NCBI RefSeq assembly: GCF_001647715.1
Contig: NZ_CP015600.1
Coordinates: 5,952,001-6,016,000 of the forward strand
Reading direction: 5' to 3'
DNA length: 64,000 nt
Source: Pseudomonas antarctica
GTDB lineage: Bacteria > Pseudomonadota > Gammaproteobacteria > Pseudomonadales > Pseudomonadaceae
Positions 1 to 9,168 of the stretch are shown here, piece after piece. Under the pieces are notes generated by a model. That model was given only the letters and a program-made list of their open reading frames with translations. It made no database searches and was not told where the DNA came from. Every line of letters starts with the position of its first letter. The stretch's first letter is position 1. The translations under genes and the position numbers were made by a program.

Positions 1-55
1 CCATGGCCCACTTTCGGCGGGTAACGCCAACCACTTATGCACTTGCGAGGACTTT

Positions 56-1528
56 ATGGCCCGTTTCGAACTGCAAAAACTCTACATTGACGGCGGCTAC
101 AGCGACGCTGGCAGCGATGCCACCTTCGAAGCCATCAACCCGGCTAACGGTGAAGTTCTCGCCCAAGTGCAACGTGCTACCAAAGACGACGTTGAACGTG
201 CCGTGGTCAGCGCTGAAAAAGGCCAGAAAATCTGGGCCGCCATGACCGCCATGGAGCGTTCGCGCATCCTGCGCCGTGCCGTCGACATCCTGCGCGAGCG
301 CAACGATGAGCTGGCAGCCCTGGAAACCCTGGACACCGGTAAAGCCTTCTCCGAAACCCAATACGTCGACATCGTCACCGGCGCTGACGTGCTGGAATAC
401 TACGCAGGCCTGGTGCCGGCCATCGAAGGCGAGCAGATCCCGCTGCGCGACACCTCCTTCGTCTATACCCGCCGCGAGCCGCTGGGCGTGGTCGCCGGTA
501 TCGGCGCGTGGAACTACCCGATCCAGATCGCCCTGTGGAAATCCGCACCGGCCCTGGCCGCGGGTAACGCGATGATCTTCAAGCCAAGCGAAGTCACCTC
601 GCTGACCACCCTGAAACTGGCCGAGATCTACACCGAAGCCGGCGTTCCTGCAGGCGTGTTCAACGTGTTGACCGGCAGCGGCCGTGAAGTCGGCACCTGG
701 CTGACCGAGCACCCACGCATCGAGAAGGTCTCGTTCACCGGCGGCACCGACACCGGCAAAAAAGTCATGGCCAGCGCTTCCAGCTCCTCGCTGAAAGAAG
801 TGACCATGGAACTGGGTGGCAAGTCCCCGCTGATCGTGTTCGAAGACGCCGACCTGGATCGCGCGGCCGACATCGCGATGATGGCCAACTTCTACAGCTC
901 CGGTCAGGTCTGCACCAACGGCACTCGCGTATTCGTGCCCAAGCACCTGCAAGCAGCCTTCGAAGCCAAGATCGTTGAGCGTGTGGCGCGCATTCGCGTC
1001 GGCAACCCGCAAGACGAGAACACCAACTTCGGCCCGCTGGTCAGCTTCGCCCACATGGAAAGCGTGCTCGGCTACATCGCCAAAGGTAAGGAAGAAGGCG
1101 CCCGCGTACTGTGCGGCGGCGACCGTCTGACCGCTGGCGAATTCGCCAAAGGCGCCTTCGTGGCTCCGACCGTGTTCACCGACTGCACCGACGAAATGAC
1201 CATCGTCCGTGAAGAAATCTTCGGCCCGGTGATGAGCATTCTCACTTACGAGACCGAAGAAGAAGTGATCCGCCGCGCCAACGATACCGACTTCGGCCTG
1301 GCTGCCGGCCTGGTCACCAAAGACCTGAACCGCGCTCACCGCGTGATTCATCAACTGGAAGCCGGTATCTGCTGGATCAACGCCTGGGGCGAGTCCGACG
1401 CCAAGATGCCAGTCGGTGGCTACAAGCAGTCGGGTGTTGGCCGTGAGAACGGCATCAGCTCGCTGAACAACTTCACCCGCATCAAATCGGTACAGGTTGA
1501 GCTGGGCGACTACGCCTCGGTGTTCTAA
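56..1528 (+). CDS. betB: Betaine aldehyde dehydrogenase BetB
   Basis: This gene encodes a 490-residue NAD(P)-dependent aldehyde dehydrogenase that oxidises betaine aldehyde to glycine betaine, the second step of choline conversion to an osmoprotectant and carbon source in the cytoplasm. The catalytic glutamate lies in MELGGKSP and the nucleophilic cysteine in GQVCTNGTR, both where the family has them, and the length is normal. The ATG follows a GCGAGGA ribosome binding site. BetA lies 142 bases downstream, so the pair forms the usual bet operon. The repressor gene betI probably precedes it outside the window. The identification rests on sequence similarity and on the neighbour. Confidence 0.95.
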   Translation: MARFELQKLYIDGGYSDAGSDATFEAINPANGEVLAQVQRATKDDVERAVVSAEKGQKIWAAMTAMERSRILRRAVDILRERNDELAALETLDTGKAFSETQYVDIVTGADVLEYYAGLVPAIEGEQIPLRDTSFVYTRREPLGVVAGIGAWNYPIQIALWKSAPALAAGNAMIFKPSEVTSLTTLKLAEIYTEAGVPAGVFNVLTGSGREVGTWLTEHPRIEKVSFTGGTDTGKKVMASASSSSLKEVTMELGGKSPLIVFEDADLDRAADIAMMANFYSSGQVCTNGTRVFVPKHLQAAFEAKIVERVARIRVGNPQDENTNFGPLVSFAHMESVLGYIAKGKEEGARVLCGGDRLTAGEFAKGAFVAPTVFTDCTDEMTIVREEIFGPVMSILTYETEEEVIRRANDTDFGLAAGLVTKDLNRAHRVIHQLEAGICWINAWGESDAKMPVGGYKQSGVGRENGISSLNNFTRIKSVQVELGDYASVF

Positions 1529-1559
1529 ACCCGAGCCTTGCGTTGCCTTTGAGGCCGCC

Positions 1560-1631
1560 ATCGGGGGCAAGCCCCCTCCCACCTTTGACTGTGTAAACCC
1601 GATCAAATGTGGGAGGGGGCTTGCCCCCGAT
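1560..1631. repeat. REPIN between betB and betA
   Basis: Two inverted copies of a REP sequence (right arm begins GTGGGAGGGGGCTTGC, 1609-1631; left arm 1560-1582) are separated by 26 bases. The pair can form a long hairpin in the bet mRNA. This GGGGGC arm type recurs at 10579 and 11940. Confidence 0.85.
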
Positions 1632-1670
1632 GAGGCCCGACCTGACCACACTTCAAAGAGGGTGCATCCA

Positions 1671-3374
1671 ATGTCCCAAGAATACGACTACATCATTGTG
1701 GGTGCCGGCTCCGCCGGTAACACCCTGGCGACCCGTCTGACCGAAGACGAAGGCGTCACCGTTTTGCTGCTGGAAGCCGGCGGCCCTGACTACCGCTTCG
1801 ACTTCCGCACCCAAATGCCGGCCGCCCTGGCGTTCCCGCTGCAAGGCCGTCGCTACAACTGGGCCTACGAAACCGATCCAGAGCCACACATGGACGGTCG
1901 CCGGATGGAATGCGGGCGCGGCAAGGGCCTGGGTGGCTCTTCCCTGATCAACGGCATGTGCTACATCCGTGGCAACGCCATGGACTACGACAACTGGGCA
2001 AAACTTCCAGGGCTTGAAAACTGGACGTACCTGGACTGCCTGCCCTATTTCAGAAAAGCTGAAACTCGGGACATCGGCCCCAACGACTACCACGGTGGCG
2101 ACGGTCCGGTCAGCGTGACCACGCCAAAAGCCGGCAACAACCCGCTGTTCCACGCCATGGTTGAAGCAGGCGTACAAGCGGGTTACCCGCGCACCGACGA
2201 CTTGAACGGCTACCAGCAAGAAGGCTTCGGCCCGATGGACCGTACCGTCACGCCTAAAGGCCGTCGCGCCAGCACCGCACGCGGTTACCTGGACACGGCC
2301 AAAAAGCGTTCTACCCTGACCATCGTCACCCACGCCCTCACCGACAAAGTCTTGTTCGAAGGCAAGCGGGCGGTTGGCGTGCGTTACTTGATCGGCGCCG
2401 CCGAAGAGCGCGTTGAAGCCCGTGCGCGTAAAGAAGTGCTGGTGTGCAGCGGTGCGATCGCTTCGCCGCAACTGCTGCAACGCTCCGGTGTGGGCCCGGC
2501 CAAGCTGCTGGAAAGCCTCGACATCCCGGTGGTCCACGACCTGCCAGGCGTCGGCGAAAACCTGCAGGACCACCTTGAGCTCTACCTGCAATATGCGTGC
2601 ACCCAACCGGTGTCGCTGTACCCGTCGCTGCTCTGGTACAACCAACCGGCCATCGGTGCCGAGTGGCTGTTCAACGGCACTGGCATCGGCGCCAGCAACC
2701 AGTTCGAAGCGGGCGGTTTTATCCGTACCCGTGAAGAATTCGATTGGCCGAACATCCAGTACCACTTCCTGCCGGTCGCGATTAACTACAACGGCAGCAA
2801 CGGTGTGAAAGAGCACGGTTTCCAGGCGCACATGGGCTCCATGCGTTCGCCAAGCCGTGGCCGCGTGCACTTGAAGTCGAAGAACCCACGGGACTACCCG
2901 AGCATCCTCTTCAACTACATGGCCACCGAGCAGGACTGGCAGGAATTCCGCGACGGCATCCGCCTGACCCGTGAAATCATGCAGCAACCGGCCCTCGACC
3001 AATACCGTGGCCGCGAAATCAGCCCGGGTATTGAAGTGCAAACCGATGAGCAGCTCGACACGTTCATCCGCGAGCACGCCGAAACGGCATTCCACCCGTC
3101 CTGCTCGTGCAAGATGGGCACCGACGAGATGGCGGTAGTGGACGGCGAAGGCCGTGTGCATGGCATGCAGGGGCTACGTGTGGTCGATGCGTCGATCATG
3201 CCGATCATCACCACCGGCAACCTGAACGCGCCGACGATCATGATCGCCGAGAAAATCGCCGACAAGATCCGTGGCCGCAAGCCATTGCCGCGCAGCACTG
3301 CCGATTACTACGTAGCAGGCGACGCGCCGGTGCGTGGCAAGCCACTGCGTGAAGTGGGCCCGATGGCGCAGTAA
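1671..3374 (+). CDS. betA: Choline dehydrogenase BetA
   Basis: This is a 567-residue GMC-family flavoprotein that oxidises choline to betaine aldehyde at the inner membrane and feeds electrons to the respiratory chain. The N-terminal FAD-binding motif [16 protein letters not shown] and the C-terminal GMC signature around HPSCSCKMG and [13 protein letters not shown] are present. The open frame extends upstream to 1497, but that part covers the end of betB and a REPIN. The start chosen is the ATG at 1671 ([11 protein letters not shown]), which follows AAAGAGGGTG. It is co-oriented with betB, and the REPIN between them may affect relative expression. The assignment is secure. Confidence 0.95.
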   Translation: MSQEYDYIIVGAGSAGNTLATRLTEDEGVTVLLLEAGGPDYRFDFRTQMPAALAFPLQGRRYNWAYETDPEPHMDGRRMECGRGKGLGGSSLINGMCYIRGNAMDYDNWAKLPGLENWTYLDCLPYFRKAETRDIGPNDYHGGDGPVSVTTPKAGNNPLFHAMVEAGVQAGYPRTDDLNGYQQEGFGPMDRTVTPKGRRASTARGYLDTAKKRSTLTIVTHALTDKVLFEGKRAVGVRYLIGAAEERVEARARKEVLVCSGAIASPQLLQRSGVGPAKLLESLDIPVVHDLPGVGENLQDHLELYLQYACTQPVSLYPSLLWYNQPAIGAEWLFNGTGIGASNQFEAGGFIRTREEFDWPNIQYHFLPVAINYNGSNGVKEHGFQAHMGSMRSPSRGRVHLKSKNPRDYPSILFNYMATEQDWQEFRDGIRLTREIMQQPALDQYRGREISPGIEVQTDEQLDTFIREHAETAFHPSCSCKMGTDEMAVVDGEGRVHGMQGLRVVDASIMPIITTGNLNAPTIMIAEKIADKIRGRKPLPRSTADYYVAGDAPVRGKPLREVGPMAQ

Positions 3375-3395
3375 CTGATACACCGCGGTGCCTGT

Positions 3396-3478
3396 ATCGC
3401 AGGCAAGCCAGCTCCCACACTTGACCGAGTTCATCTGAACAACTCGGTCAACTGTGGGAGCCGGGCTTGCCCGCGATG
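3396..3478. repeat. REP pair after betA
   Basis: This is a REP doublet with mixed arms: left ATCGCAGGCAAGCCAGCTCC, right GTGGGAGCCGGGCTTGC. Between them ACCGAGTT and AACTCGGT form a further inverted repeat. Confidence 0.8.
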
Positions 3479-3588
3479 AGGCCCGTCCCGACTCCGCAAA
3501 TCCCCCGCCTACACTTTCCTTGATCAGCTCCCCGCCCCAGGCCTACTCTGTTGCCTGCCCGCGATGAGCCGCCCACAAGGAAGGCCCC

Positions 3589-5031
3589 ATGTTCGACCAC
3601 CACGCCACACTCAAAAAGCACTTCAGTGCCCTGCGCACTACTGCTGAATTTTTCTCGCTGCGTTACGTGCGCGAATCCGGCCAATACCTGTCGGTACGCA
3701 AGAACGTCGCCGAGCCGCCACACCTGAACCACGACGAGGGCGCCATGCTCACCGTGCGTCTCAACGGCGTGGAAGCCTACGCCGCCACCAACGATCTCTC
3801 CCTTGCCGGCCTGCAAGCCGCCCTTGAGCGTGCTGAACAGCAAGCCCGGCGGATCTTGCCCCACGCTCTGCTCGACCTGCACACACAGCAGGTCTCCAGC
3901 GACGTCGCCGACTACCTGTCGCCCGACCTCGACCAGCCCTTCCCGTCCTTAAGCGACTGCTACCAACTGCTCGGTGACGAGTCTGCCGCCGTGCCCAAGG
4001 ATGAGCGCCTGGTCAGTTGGGAAGTCAGCCTGGGCACCACCCATGTAGAACAGATCTACCTCAACAGTGCCGGTGCCGAACTGCGCCAGGCCCAGCGTTT
4101 CGTCTACCCGGGCCTGAGCGTCACCGCCTTCGATGGCAACGACAGCCAGACCCGCACCCTGGGCGGTACCAACTTTGGCCAGCAAGGCAGTGCGAACGTG
4201 ATTCGCCGCTTCGGCCTGGTCGGCGCCGCCCGCACGGTCGCCGACGAAGCCCTGCAACTGCTGCTCGCGCCAAACACGCCCCACGGCCCGCGCGACCTGC
4301 TGCTGATGCCCGACCAAATGATCCTGCAGATCCACGAGTCCATCGGCCACCCGCTGGAACTGGACCGCATCCTGGGCGATGAGCGCAATTACGCCGGCAC
4401 CAGCTTTGTGAAGGCCGACGACTTCGGCCACCTGCAATACGGTTCGCCCTTGCTCAACGTGACGTTCGACCCGGACATCCCCGAACAACTCGCCAGCTAC
4501 AGCCATGACGACGACGGCACCCGCGCCACCAAGCAGTTCCTGATCCGTGACGGCCTGCTGCTCAAGCCATTGGGCGGCGCGTTGTCGCAATTTCGCTCAG
4601 GACTGGGCGGCGTCGCCAACAGCCGCGCCTGCAGCTGGAACCGCGCACCGATCGACCGCATGGCCAACTTGAATATCGAAGCTGGCGACAAGACCCAGGC
4701 CGAGCTGATCAGCGGTATCGAGCACGGCATCCTGATGAGCACCAACCGCTCCTGGTCCATCGACGATGCGCGCAATAAATTCCAGTTCGGCTGCGAGTGG
4801 GGCCAGTTGATCGAAAACGGCGAACTCAAGGGCGTGGTGAAGAACCCCAACTACCGCGCCATTTCCGCGCAGTTCTGGCGCAAGCTCAGCGCCGTCGGCG
4901 ACGCCAGTACCTTCAAGGTCCTGGGCACGCCGAACTGCGGCAAAGGCGAACCCAACCAAGTGATCCGCGTGGGCCATGCGTCACCTGCGTGCGTGTTCAG
5001 TGATGTCGACGTTTTTGGGGGAGATGCCTGA
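3589..5031 (+). CDS. TldD-like metalloprotease subunit
   Basis: This 480-residue protein belongs to the TldD/PmbA family, whose TldD member carries the zinc site of a heterodimeric protease. The motif HESIGHPLELDR at about residues 250-261 matches the TldD HExxxH metal-binding signature. It overlaps the next gene by one base, and that gene encodes the partner-type subunit. In E. coli TldD/TldE degrade unfolded peptides and mature microcin B17. The substrate here is unknown. Pseudomonas normally carries a canonical tldD/pmbA pair elsewhere, so this is probably a second, divergent pair (an inference, since the rest of the genome is not visible). Confidence 0.85.
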   Translation: MFDHHATLKKHFSALRTTAEFFSLRYVRESGQYLSVRKNVAEPPHLNHDEGAMLTVRLNGVEAYAATNDLSLAGLQAALERAEQQARRILPHALLDLHTQQVSSDVADYLSPDLDQPFPSLSDCYQLLGDESAAVPKDERLVSWEVSLGTTHVEQIYLNSAGAELRQAQRFVYPGLSVTAFDGNDSQTRTLGGTNFGQQGSANVIRRFGLVGAARTVADEALQLLLAPNTPHGPRDLLLMPDQMILQIHESIGHPLELDRILGDERNYAGTSFVKADDFGHLQYGSPLLNVTFDPDIPEQLASYSHDDDGTRATKQFLIRDGLLLKPLGGALSQFRSGLGGVANSRACSWNRAPIDRMANLNIEAGDKTQAELISGIEHGILMSTNRSWSIDDARNKFQFGCEWGQLIENGELKGVVKNPNYRAISAQFWRKLSAVGDASTFKVLGTPNCGKGEPNQVIRVGHASPACVFSDVDVFGGDA

Positions 5032-6347
5032 TGAACAACTTCAAGGCACTGGTGGACTGGCTCAAGCAGGCCATCACCGACAAGGAACAATTTCACCTCG
5101 GCTTTGCTGCCGAATCCTCCGAGTTCGTGCGGTTTAACCACGCGCAAGTGCGCCAGGCCGGGCAGGTGCAACAGGCCAGCCTGAACCTCAAGCTGATCCA
5201 CGACGGCCGTCATGCCGACCTCGCTATCACCCTGGCCGGTGAGCCGGCGCTGGACCGCCAACGCCTCGCCAATGGCCTGCAACAGTTGCGCGAGACCTTG
5301 CCCCTATTGCCGCAGGACCCGTACCTGCTGCTCAATCACAACGCCTGGCAAAACCACAACGAACAACTGCGCCCGCTACCGGAACTGGCCCAGGTACTGG
5401 AAGACATCAGCCAGGCTGCAGAAGGCGTGGACCTGGTCGGTTTCTATGCCGCAGGCCCCATCAGCCGTGGTTTCGCCAGTTCAGACGGCGCGTTCGGCTG
5501 GCATCAGGCCAACAGCTTCAACTTCGATTTCAGCCTGTTTCACGCCAATGGCGAAGCGGTAAAAGCCAGCTACGCCGGGCACACCTGGGACAGCGCCGAG
5601 TTCGCCGCGCGGTTCCTGCAAGCGCGCGAGCAGTTGGAATTTCTGGGTCGACCTTTGCACAGCCTGGCCCCCGGCCAATACCGCGCTTACCTCGCCCCGG
5701 CAGCGCTGGAAGAAATCATCAGCATCATTACCTGGGGCGGGTTTTCCGCCCAGGCCATCGCCAGCAAAGGCAGCTCGTTGCAAAAGCTGTATGCGGGTGA
5801 ACAGTCGTTGAGCCCCTTGGTAAAAATCGATGAGCAGATCAGCGGCTCGCTGAGCCAGGCGTTTTCCACTGAAGGCTACCCGCGCGCGGATGTCACGCTG
5901 ATCAACGCGGGCAAAGCAGAAGGCCAGTTGATCAACTCGCGCAGCGCCGCCGAATACGGCCTGAGCACCAACGGGGCGAGCAGCGACGAGTCGCCCAGCG
6001 CCTTGCAGATGGCGGCGGGCAGCCTGGCCCAGGCCGATATCCTCAAGCAGTTGGGCACCGGGTTGTATATCAGCAACCTGTGGTACCTGAACTACTCCGA
6101 CCTGCCGGCCGCACGCCTGACCGGCATGACGCGCTTCGCCACGTTCTGGGTGGAAGACGGCGAGATCAAGGCGCCGGTCAGCACCATGCGCTTTGATGAC
6201 AGCGTCTACAGCCTGCTCGGTTCACAACTCGAAGCACTGACCGCTGAGCGGGAGCTGCTGTTGTCGGCCAGTACGTACAGCCAGCGCAATACTGCGTCCA
6301 ACTTGTTGCCGGGGGCGTTGGTCAAACGCCTGACATTGACCCTGTAA
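5031..6347 (+). CDS. TldE/PmbA-like protease subunit
   Basis: This is a 438-residue member of the TldD/PmbA family that lacks the HExxxH zinc motif, as expected for the TldE (PmbA) subunit that forms the cleft with TldD. The C-terminal part has the family pattern ISNLWYLNYSDLPAARLTGMT and a FWVEDGEI segment. The ATG overlaps the TGA of the TldD-like gene (TGATG), which implies translational coupling and equal production of the two subunits. No RiPP precursor or other obvious substrate gene lies beside it. Confidence in the family is high, but the substrate is unknown. Confidence 0.85.
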   Translation: MNNFKALVDWLKQAITDKEQFHLGFAAESSEFVRFNHAQVRQAGQVQQASLNLKLIHDGRHADLAITLAGEPALDRQRLANGLQQLRETLPLLPQDPYLLLNHNAWQNHNEQLRPLPELAQVLEDISQAAEGVDLVGFYAAGPISRGFASSDGAFGWHQANSFNFDFSLFHANGEAVKASYAGHTWDSAEFAARFLQAREQLEFLGRPLHSLAPGQYRAYLAPAALEEIISIITWGGFSAQAIASKGSSLQKLYAGEQSLSPLVKIDEQISGSLSQAFSTEGYPRADVTLINAGKAEGQLINSRSAAEYGLSTNGASSDESPSALQMAAGSLAQADILKQLGTGLYISNLWYLNYSDLPAARLTGMTRFATFWVEDGEIKAPVSTMRFDDSVYSLLGSQLEALTAERELLLSASTYSQRNTASNLLPGALVKRLTLTL

Positions 6348-6377
6348 ATACAAAACCCAATGTGGCAACTGGCTTAT

Positions 6378-6462
6378 GTGGGAGCTGGCTTGCCTGCGAT
6401 GCTGACAACTCGGTGTGTCAGCAGGACCGCAGTGATGCCATCGCAGGCAAGCCAGCTCCCAC
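6378..6462. repeat. REPIN in the 6348-6657 intergenic region
   Basis: Two inverted REP arms (GTGGGAGCTGGCTTGCCTGC and its complement) face each other across a spacer. The rest of this 310-base gap, 6463-6657, shows no recognisable gene and probably holds the promoter and leader of the rhlA-like gene. Confidence 0.85.
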
Positions 6463-6657
6463 AATATTCTGTGTTAGTTTCTGACACCCCCGTTTAACCC
6501 ATTCCTACCGCAAAATCCCATCTCACACTTCTCCCTGTGCGGCCTGTTGTCGCCCGCAAAAAACCTCGTTATAACGGTTAGTGGCACCCCGCCACCACCC
6601 ACGTGCCCGCACGTGATGCATGACCTTGCCCGGGAAAGGGCAAGCTGGAGCGTTGAC

Positions 6658-7548
6658 ATGGACCATGGAAGTTTTGTCATAGAAAAGCTGTTCAAACACT
6701 ACAACGTTCACGTAGAGCAGCTAGGTAATAATCCGCAAAGAAAAACCGTCCTGATGGTCAATGGGGCCCTGTCCACCACCCGTTCGTTTGCGCGCACCAG
6801 CAAATGCCTGGCCGAGCACTTCAATGTGCTGCTGTTCGACCTGCCGTTCTCCGGCCATTCGCGCGAGCACAACCCGGACCTGGACCTTGTGACCAAGGAC
6901 GACGAGGTACAAATCCTGCGCGCGCTGGTTGAACGGTTTCAGGTCAACCATCTGGTGTCGGCCTCCTGGGGCGGCATCTCTACATTGCTGACCCTGGCCC
7001 ACAACCCGCCCTCCATCGAAAGCTCGGTGGTGATGGCCCTGGCGCCCAACCTCAACCAGGCAATGCTCGATTATGTGGAACGCGTGCGGGTGCTGATCGA
7101 AGCCGATGACAAGTCCGCCGTCGGCCACTTGCTCAACGAGACAGTCGGCAAATACCTCTGCCCCCGGCTCAAGCGCAATAACCATCGGCACCTGTCGGGC
7201 ATGGCGACCACCGAGTACCGCCAGGCACGTTTTCATATCCATCAGGTGCTCGGCCTGGGCGACGGCAACTACCTGCCAACACTCACTCAAATCGAAACCC
7301 CGGTGCATTTCATCAACGGCGCGCTGGATGAATACACCCCGGCGACCGAGGCCCGGCTGTTCAAAAAATACGTGGGTCGCAGCACGTTCGCCGTCGCCGA
7401 GCACACCGGCCACTTGCTCGACCTTGAGTCCCGCGAAGCGGCGTTGGCGGTGCACCGGGCGCTGTTGGATTTCCTGGTCGGGGAGCACGCGCCATTGCCA
7501 GATTTAGACGAACCGCCAGTGGGAAAAGGAGCAATGGATGGCGCATAA
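6658..7548 (+). CDS. RhlA/PhaG-like hydroxyacyl transferase (alpha/beta hydrolase)
   Basis: This 296-residue alpha/beta-hydrolase closely resembles RhlA, which joins two 3-hydroxyacyl chains into 3-(3-hydroxyalkanoyloxy)alkanoate (HAA), the lipid part of rhamnolipids. Blocks shared with P. aeruginosa RhlA as I remember it include [22 protein letters not shown] (nucleophile serine) and [13 protein letters not shown], then [18 protein letters not shown] and [22 protein letters not shown] carries the catalytic histidine. PhaG is the related alternative, but the ASWGG and NETVGKYL blocks are more RhlA-like. The ATG at 6658 follows CTGGAG; the frame extends upstream to 6547, but homology starts here. 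No rhlB or rhlC is nearby. An MFS exporter follows 36 bases later. Confidence 0.85.
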   Translation: MDHGSFVIEKLFKHYNVHVEQLGNNPQRKTVLMVNGALSTTRSFARTSKCLAEHFNVLLFDLPFSGHSREHNPDLDLVTKDDEVQILRALVERFQVNHLVSASWGGISTLLTLAHNPPSIESSVVMALAPNLNQAMLDYVERVRVLIEADDKSAVGHLLNETVGKYLCPRLKRNNHRHLSGMATTEYRQARFHIHQVLGLGDGNYLPTLTQIETPVHFINGALDEYTPATEARLFKKYVGRSTFAVAEHTGHLLDLESREAALAVHRALLDFLVGEHAPLPDLDEPPVGKGAMDGA

Positions 7549-7584
7549 TCGGCGACACATAGCCTGCTAACCAAAAGGTAGCCC

Positions 7585-9012
7585 ATGCCGAATCGCGCCC
7601 CTCTCGATGCCAAGACCGCCCGCTGGCTCCCCTGGGTGGTCGCGATTGCCTTCTTCATGCAGTCGCTGGATGGGACGATTCTCAACACAGCCCTGCCGGC
7701 CATGGCCCGGGACCTCGCAGAAAACCCGCTGCGCATGCAAGGGGTGGTGATCGCCTACATGCTCACCGTCGCCTTGCTAATCCCGGCCTCGGGCTGGATC
7801 GCCGACCGCTTTGGCACCAAGAAAATCTTCTTCGGCGCGATCATGCTGTTCAGCGTTGGTTCGCTGCTGTGCGCCCTGTCCAGCAGCTTGACCATGCTGG
7901 TTGGCGCGCGGGTCATCCAGGGCTTGGGCGGTGCGCTGATGCTGCCGGTCGGGCGCCTCGTGGTGCTACGCGCTTACCCGCGCTCCGAGCTGGTGCGGAT
8001 CATGGGCTTCATTACCATCCCCGGCCTGCTCGGCCCGTTGCTTGGCCCGACCATGGGCGGCTGGATGGTGCAATACCTGACCTGGCACTGGATTTTTTTG
8101 ATCAACCTGCCGGTGGGTATGATCGGCTGTTACGCCGTGTGGAAACTGATCCCCGACCTGCGCGGCAGTGAGCGCACGCGTTTCGACAGCATGGGGTTTG
8201 TGCTGTTTGGCGCGGCGATGGTGCTGATCACCATCGCCATGGAAGGCCTGGGCGAACTGCACCTGCCGCATCTGCGCGTGATGTTGCTGCTGTTCGGCGG
8301 GCTGGCATGCCTCGCGGCTTACTGGCTGCGCGCAGGCCATATCGATAACCCGCTGTTTTCGCCAGTGCTGTTCAAGACCCGGACTTTTGCAGTGGGCATT
8401 CTCGGCAATCTGTTTGCGCGACTGGGCAGCGGCGCCTTGCCGTTCCTGGTACCGCTGCTGTTGCAGGTGGCGCTGGGCTACTCGCCATCGGAAGCCGGGA
8501 TGAGCATGCTGCCCCTTGCGGCAGCGGCGATGTTTGCCAAGTCGATTGCCCGCACCTTGATCGAACGCCTGGGTTACCGCGTGGTGCTGACCGGCAATAC
8601 CTTGGCGCTTGGCATCATGCTGGCAAGCATGGGTCTGGTCAGTGAACAGACGCCCTACTGGTTGCTGCTGTGCATGCTGGCGATCCTCGGGGCGATCAAC
8701 TCCCTGCAATTTACCGCAATGAATACCGTCACCCTGATCGACCTCGACGATGAACAGGCCAGCAGCGGCAACAGTTTGCTGTCGGTGGTGGCGCAATTGT
8801 CTCTGAGCCTCGGCGTGGCGTGCGCCGGTGCCTTGCTTGGCGGCTTTACCGCAGAGCAAGGCAACGATGGCGTCAGCACCGTGCTCGGCGCCTTCCAACT
8901 GACCTTCCTCACCGTGGGCATCATGGCCATGCTGGCGGCGGCGATCTTCCTGCAACTGTCGCCCACCGACGGCAAGCGCGTGGTCAGCCGCGAGCACGAC
9001 ATCGAGCATTGA
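7585..9012 (+). CDS. MFS drug-efflux transporter, DHA2 family (MdtD-like)
   Basis: This 475-residue inner-membrane protein has about 14 hydrophobic segments, typical of the DHA2 proton antiporters. Visible motifs are MQSLDGTILNTALPAMARDL in helix 1, GWIADRFGTKKIF (motif A) and GLGGALMLPVGR (motif C region). It resembles MdtD, but no mdtABC genes lie beside it. It lies 36 bases after the RhlA-like gene on the same strand, so the two may be co-transcribed and it could export the HAA product. That role is inferred from position only. Confidence 0.85.
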   Translation: MPNRAPLDAKTARWLPWVVAIAFFMQSLDGTILNTALPAMARDLAENPLRMQGVVIAYMLTVALLIPASGWIADRFGTKKIFFGAIMLFSVGSLLCALSSSLTMLVGARVIQGLGGALMLPVGRLVVLRAYPRSELVRIMGFITIPGLLGPLLGPTMGGWMVQYLTWHWIFLINLPVGMIGCYAVWKLIPDLRGSERTRFDSMGFVLFGAAMVLITIAMEGLGELHLPHLRVMLLLFGGLACLAAYWLRAGHIDNPLFSPVLFKTRTFAVGILGNLFARLGSGALPFLVPLLLQVALGYSPSEAGMSMLPLAAAAMFAKSIARTLIERLGYRVVLTGNTLALGIMLASMGLVSEQTPYWLLLCMLAILGAINSLQFTAMNTVTLIDLDDEQASSGNSLLSVVAQLSLSLGVACAGALLGGFTAEQGNDGVSTVLGAFQLTFLTVGIMAMLAAAIFLQLSPTDGKRVVSREHDIEH

Positions 9013-9045
9013 AGCAGCGGCAGGCCTCAAGTTGTAAGCCTCAAG

Positions 9046-9066
9046 CTTGACGCTTGACGCTTGACG
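9046..9066. repeat. Three tandem CTTGACG heptamers
   Basis: CTTGACG occurs three times head to tail in the mdtD-dbpA gap, within a CAAG/CTTG-rich stretch (about 9028-9080) that resembles the repeat before metF. Confidence 0.7.
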
Positions 9067-9168
9067 CTGAGAACTTGCCGCTGCCCGCCTCCCCTCGTCT
9101 AGAACTTGCGAGAAAATCCCCGGCGGGCTGCTACACTGCGCAACATTTTGTTTTGCAGAGCCAGTCCC

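Noticed and set aside
1..55. Possible 3' end of betI
   Set aside because: betI usually precedes betB, but 55 bases give no identifiable end of that gene, so it is not claimed.
35..1651. 538-codon open frame antisense to betB
   Set aside because: It is a shadow of betB, whose catalytic motifs are on the plus strand.
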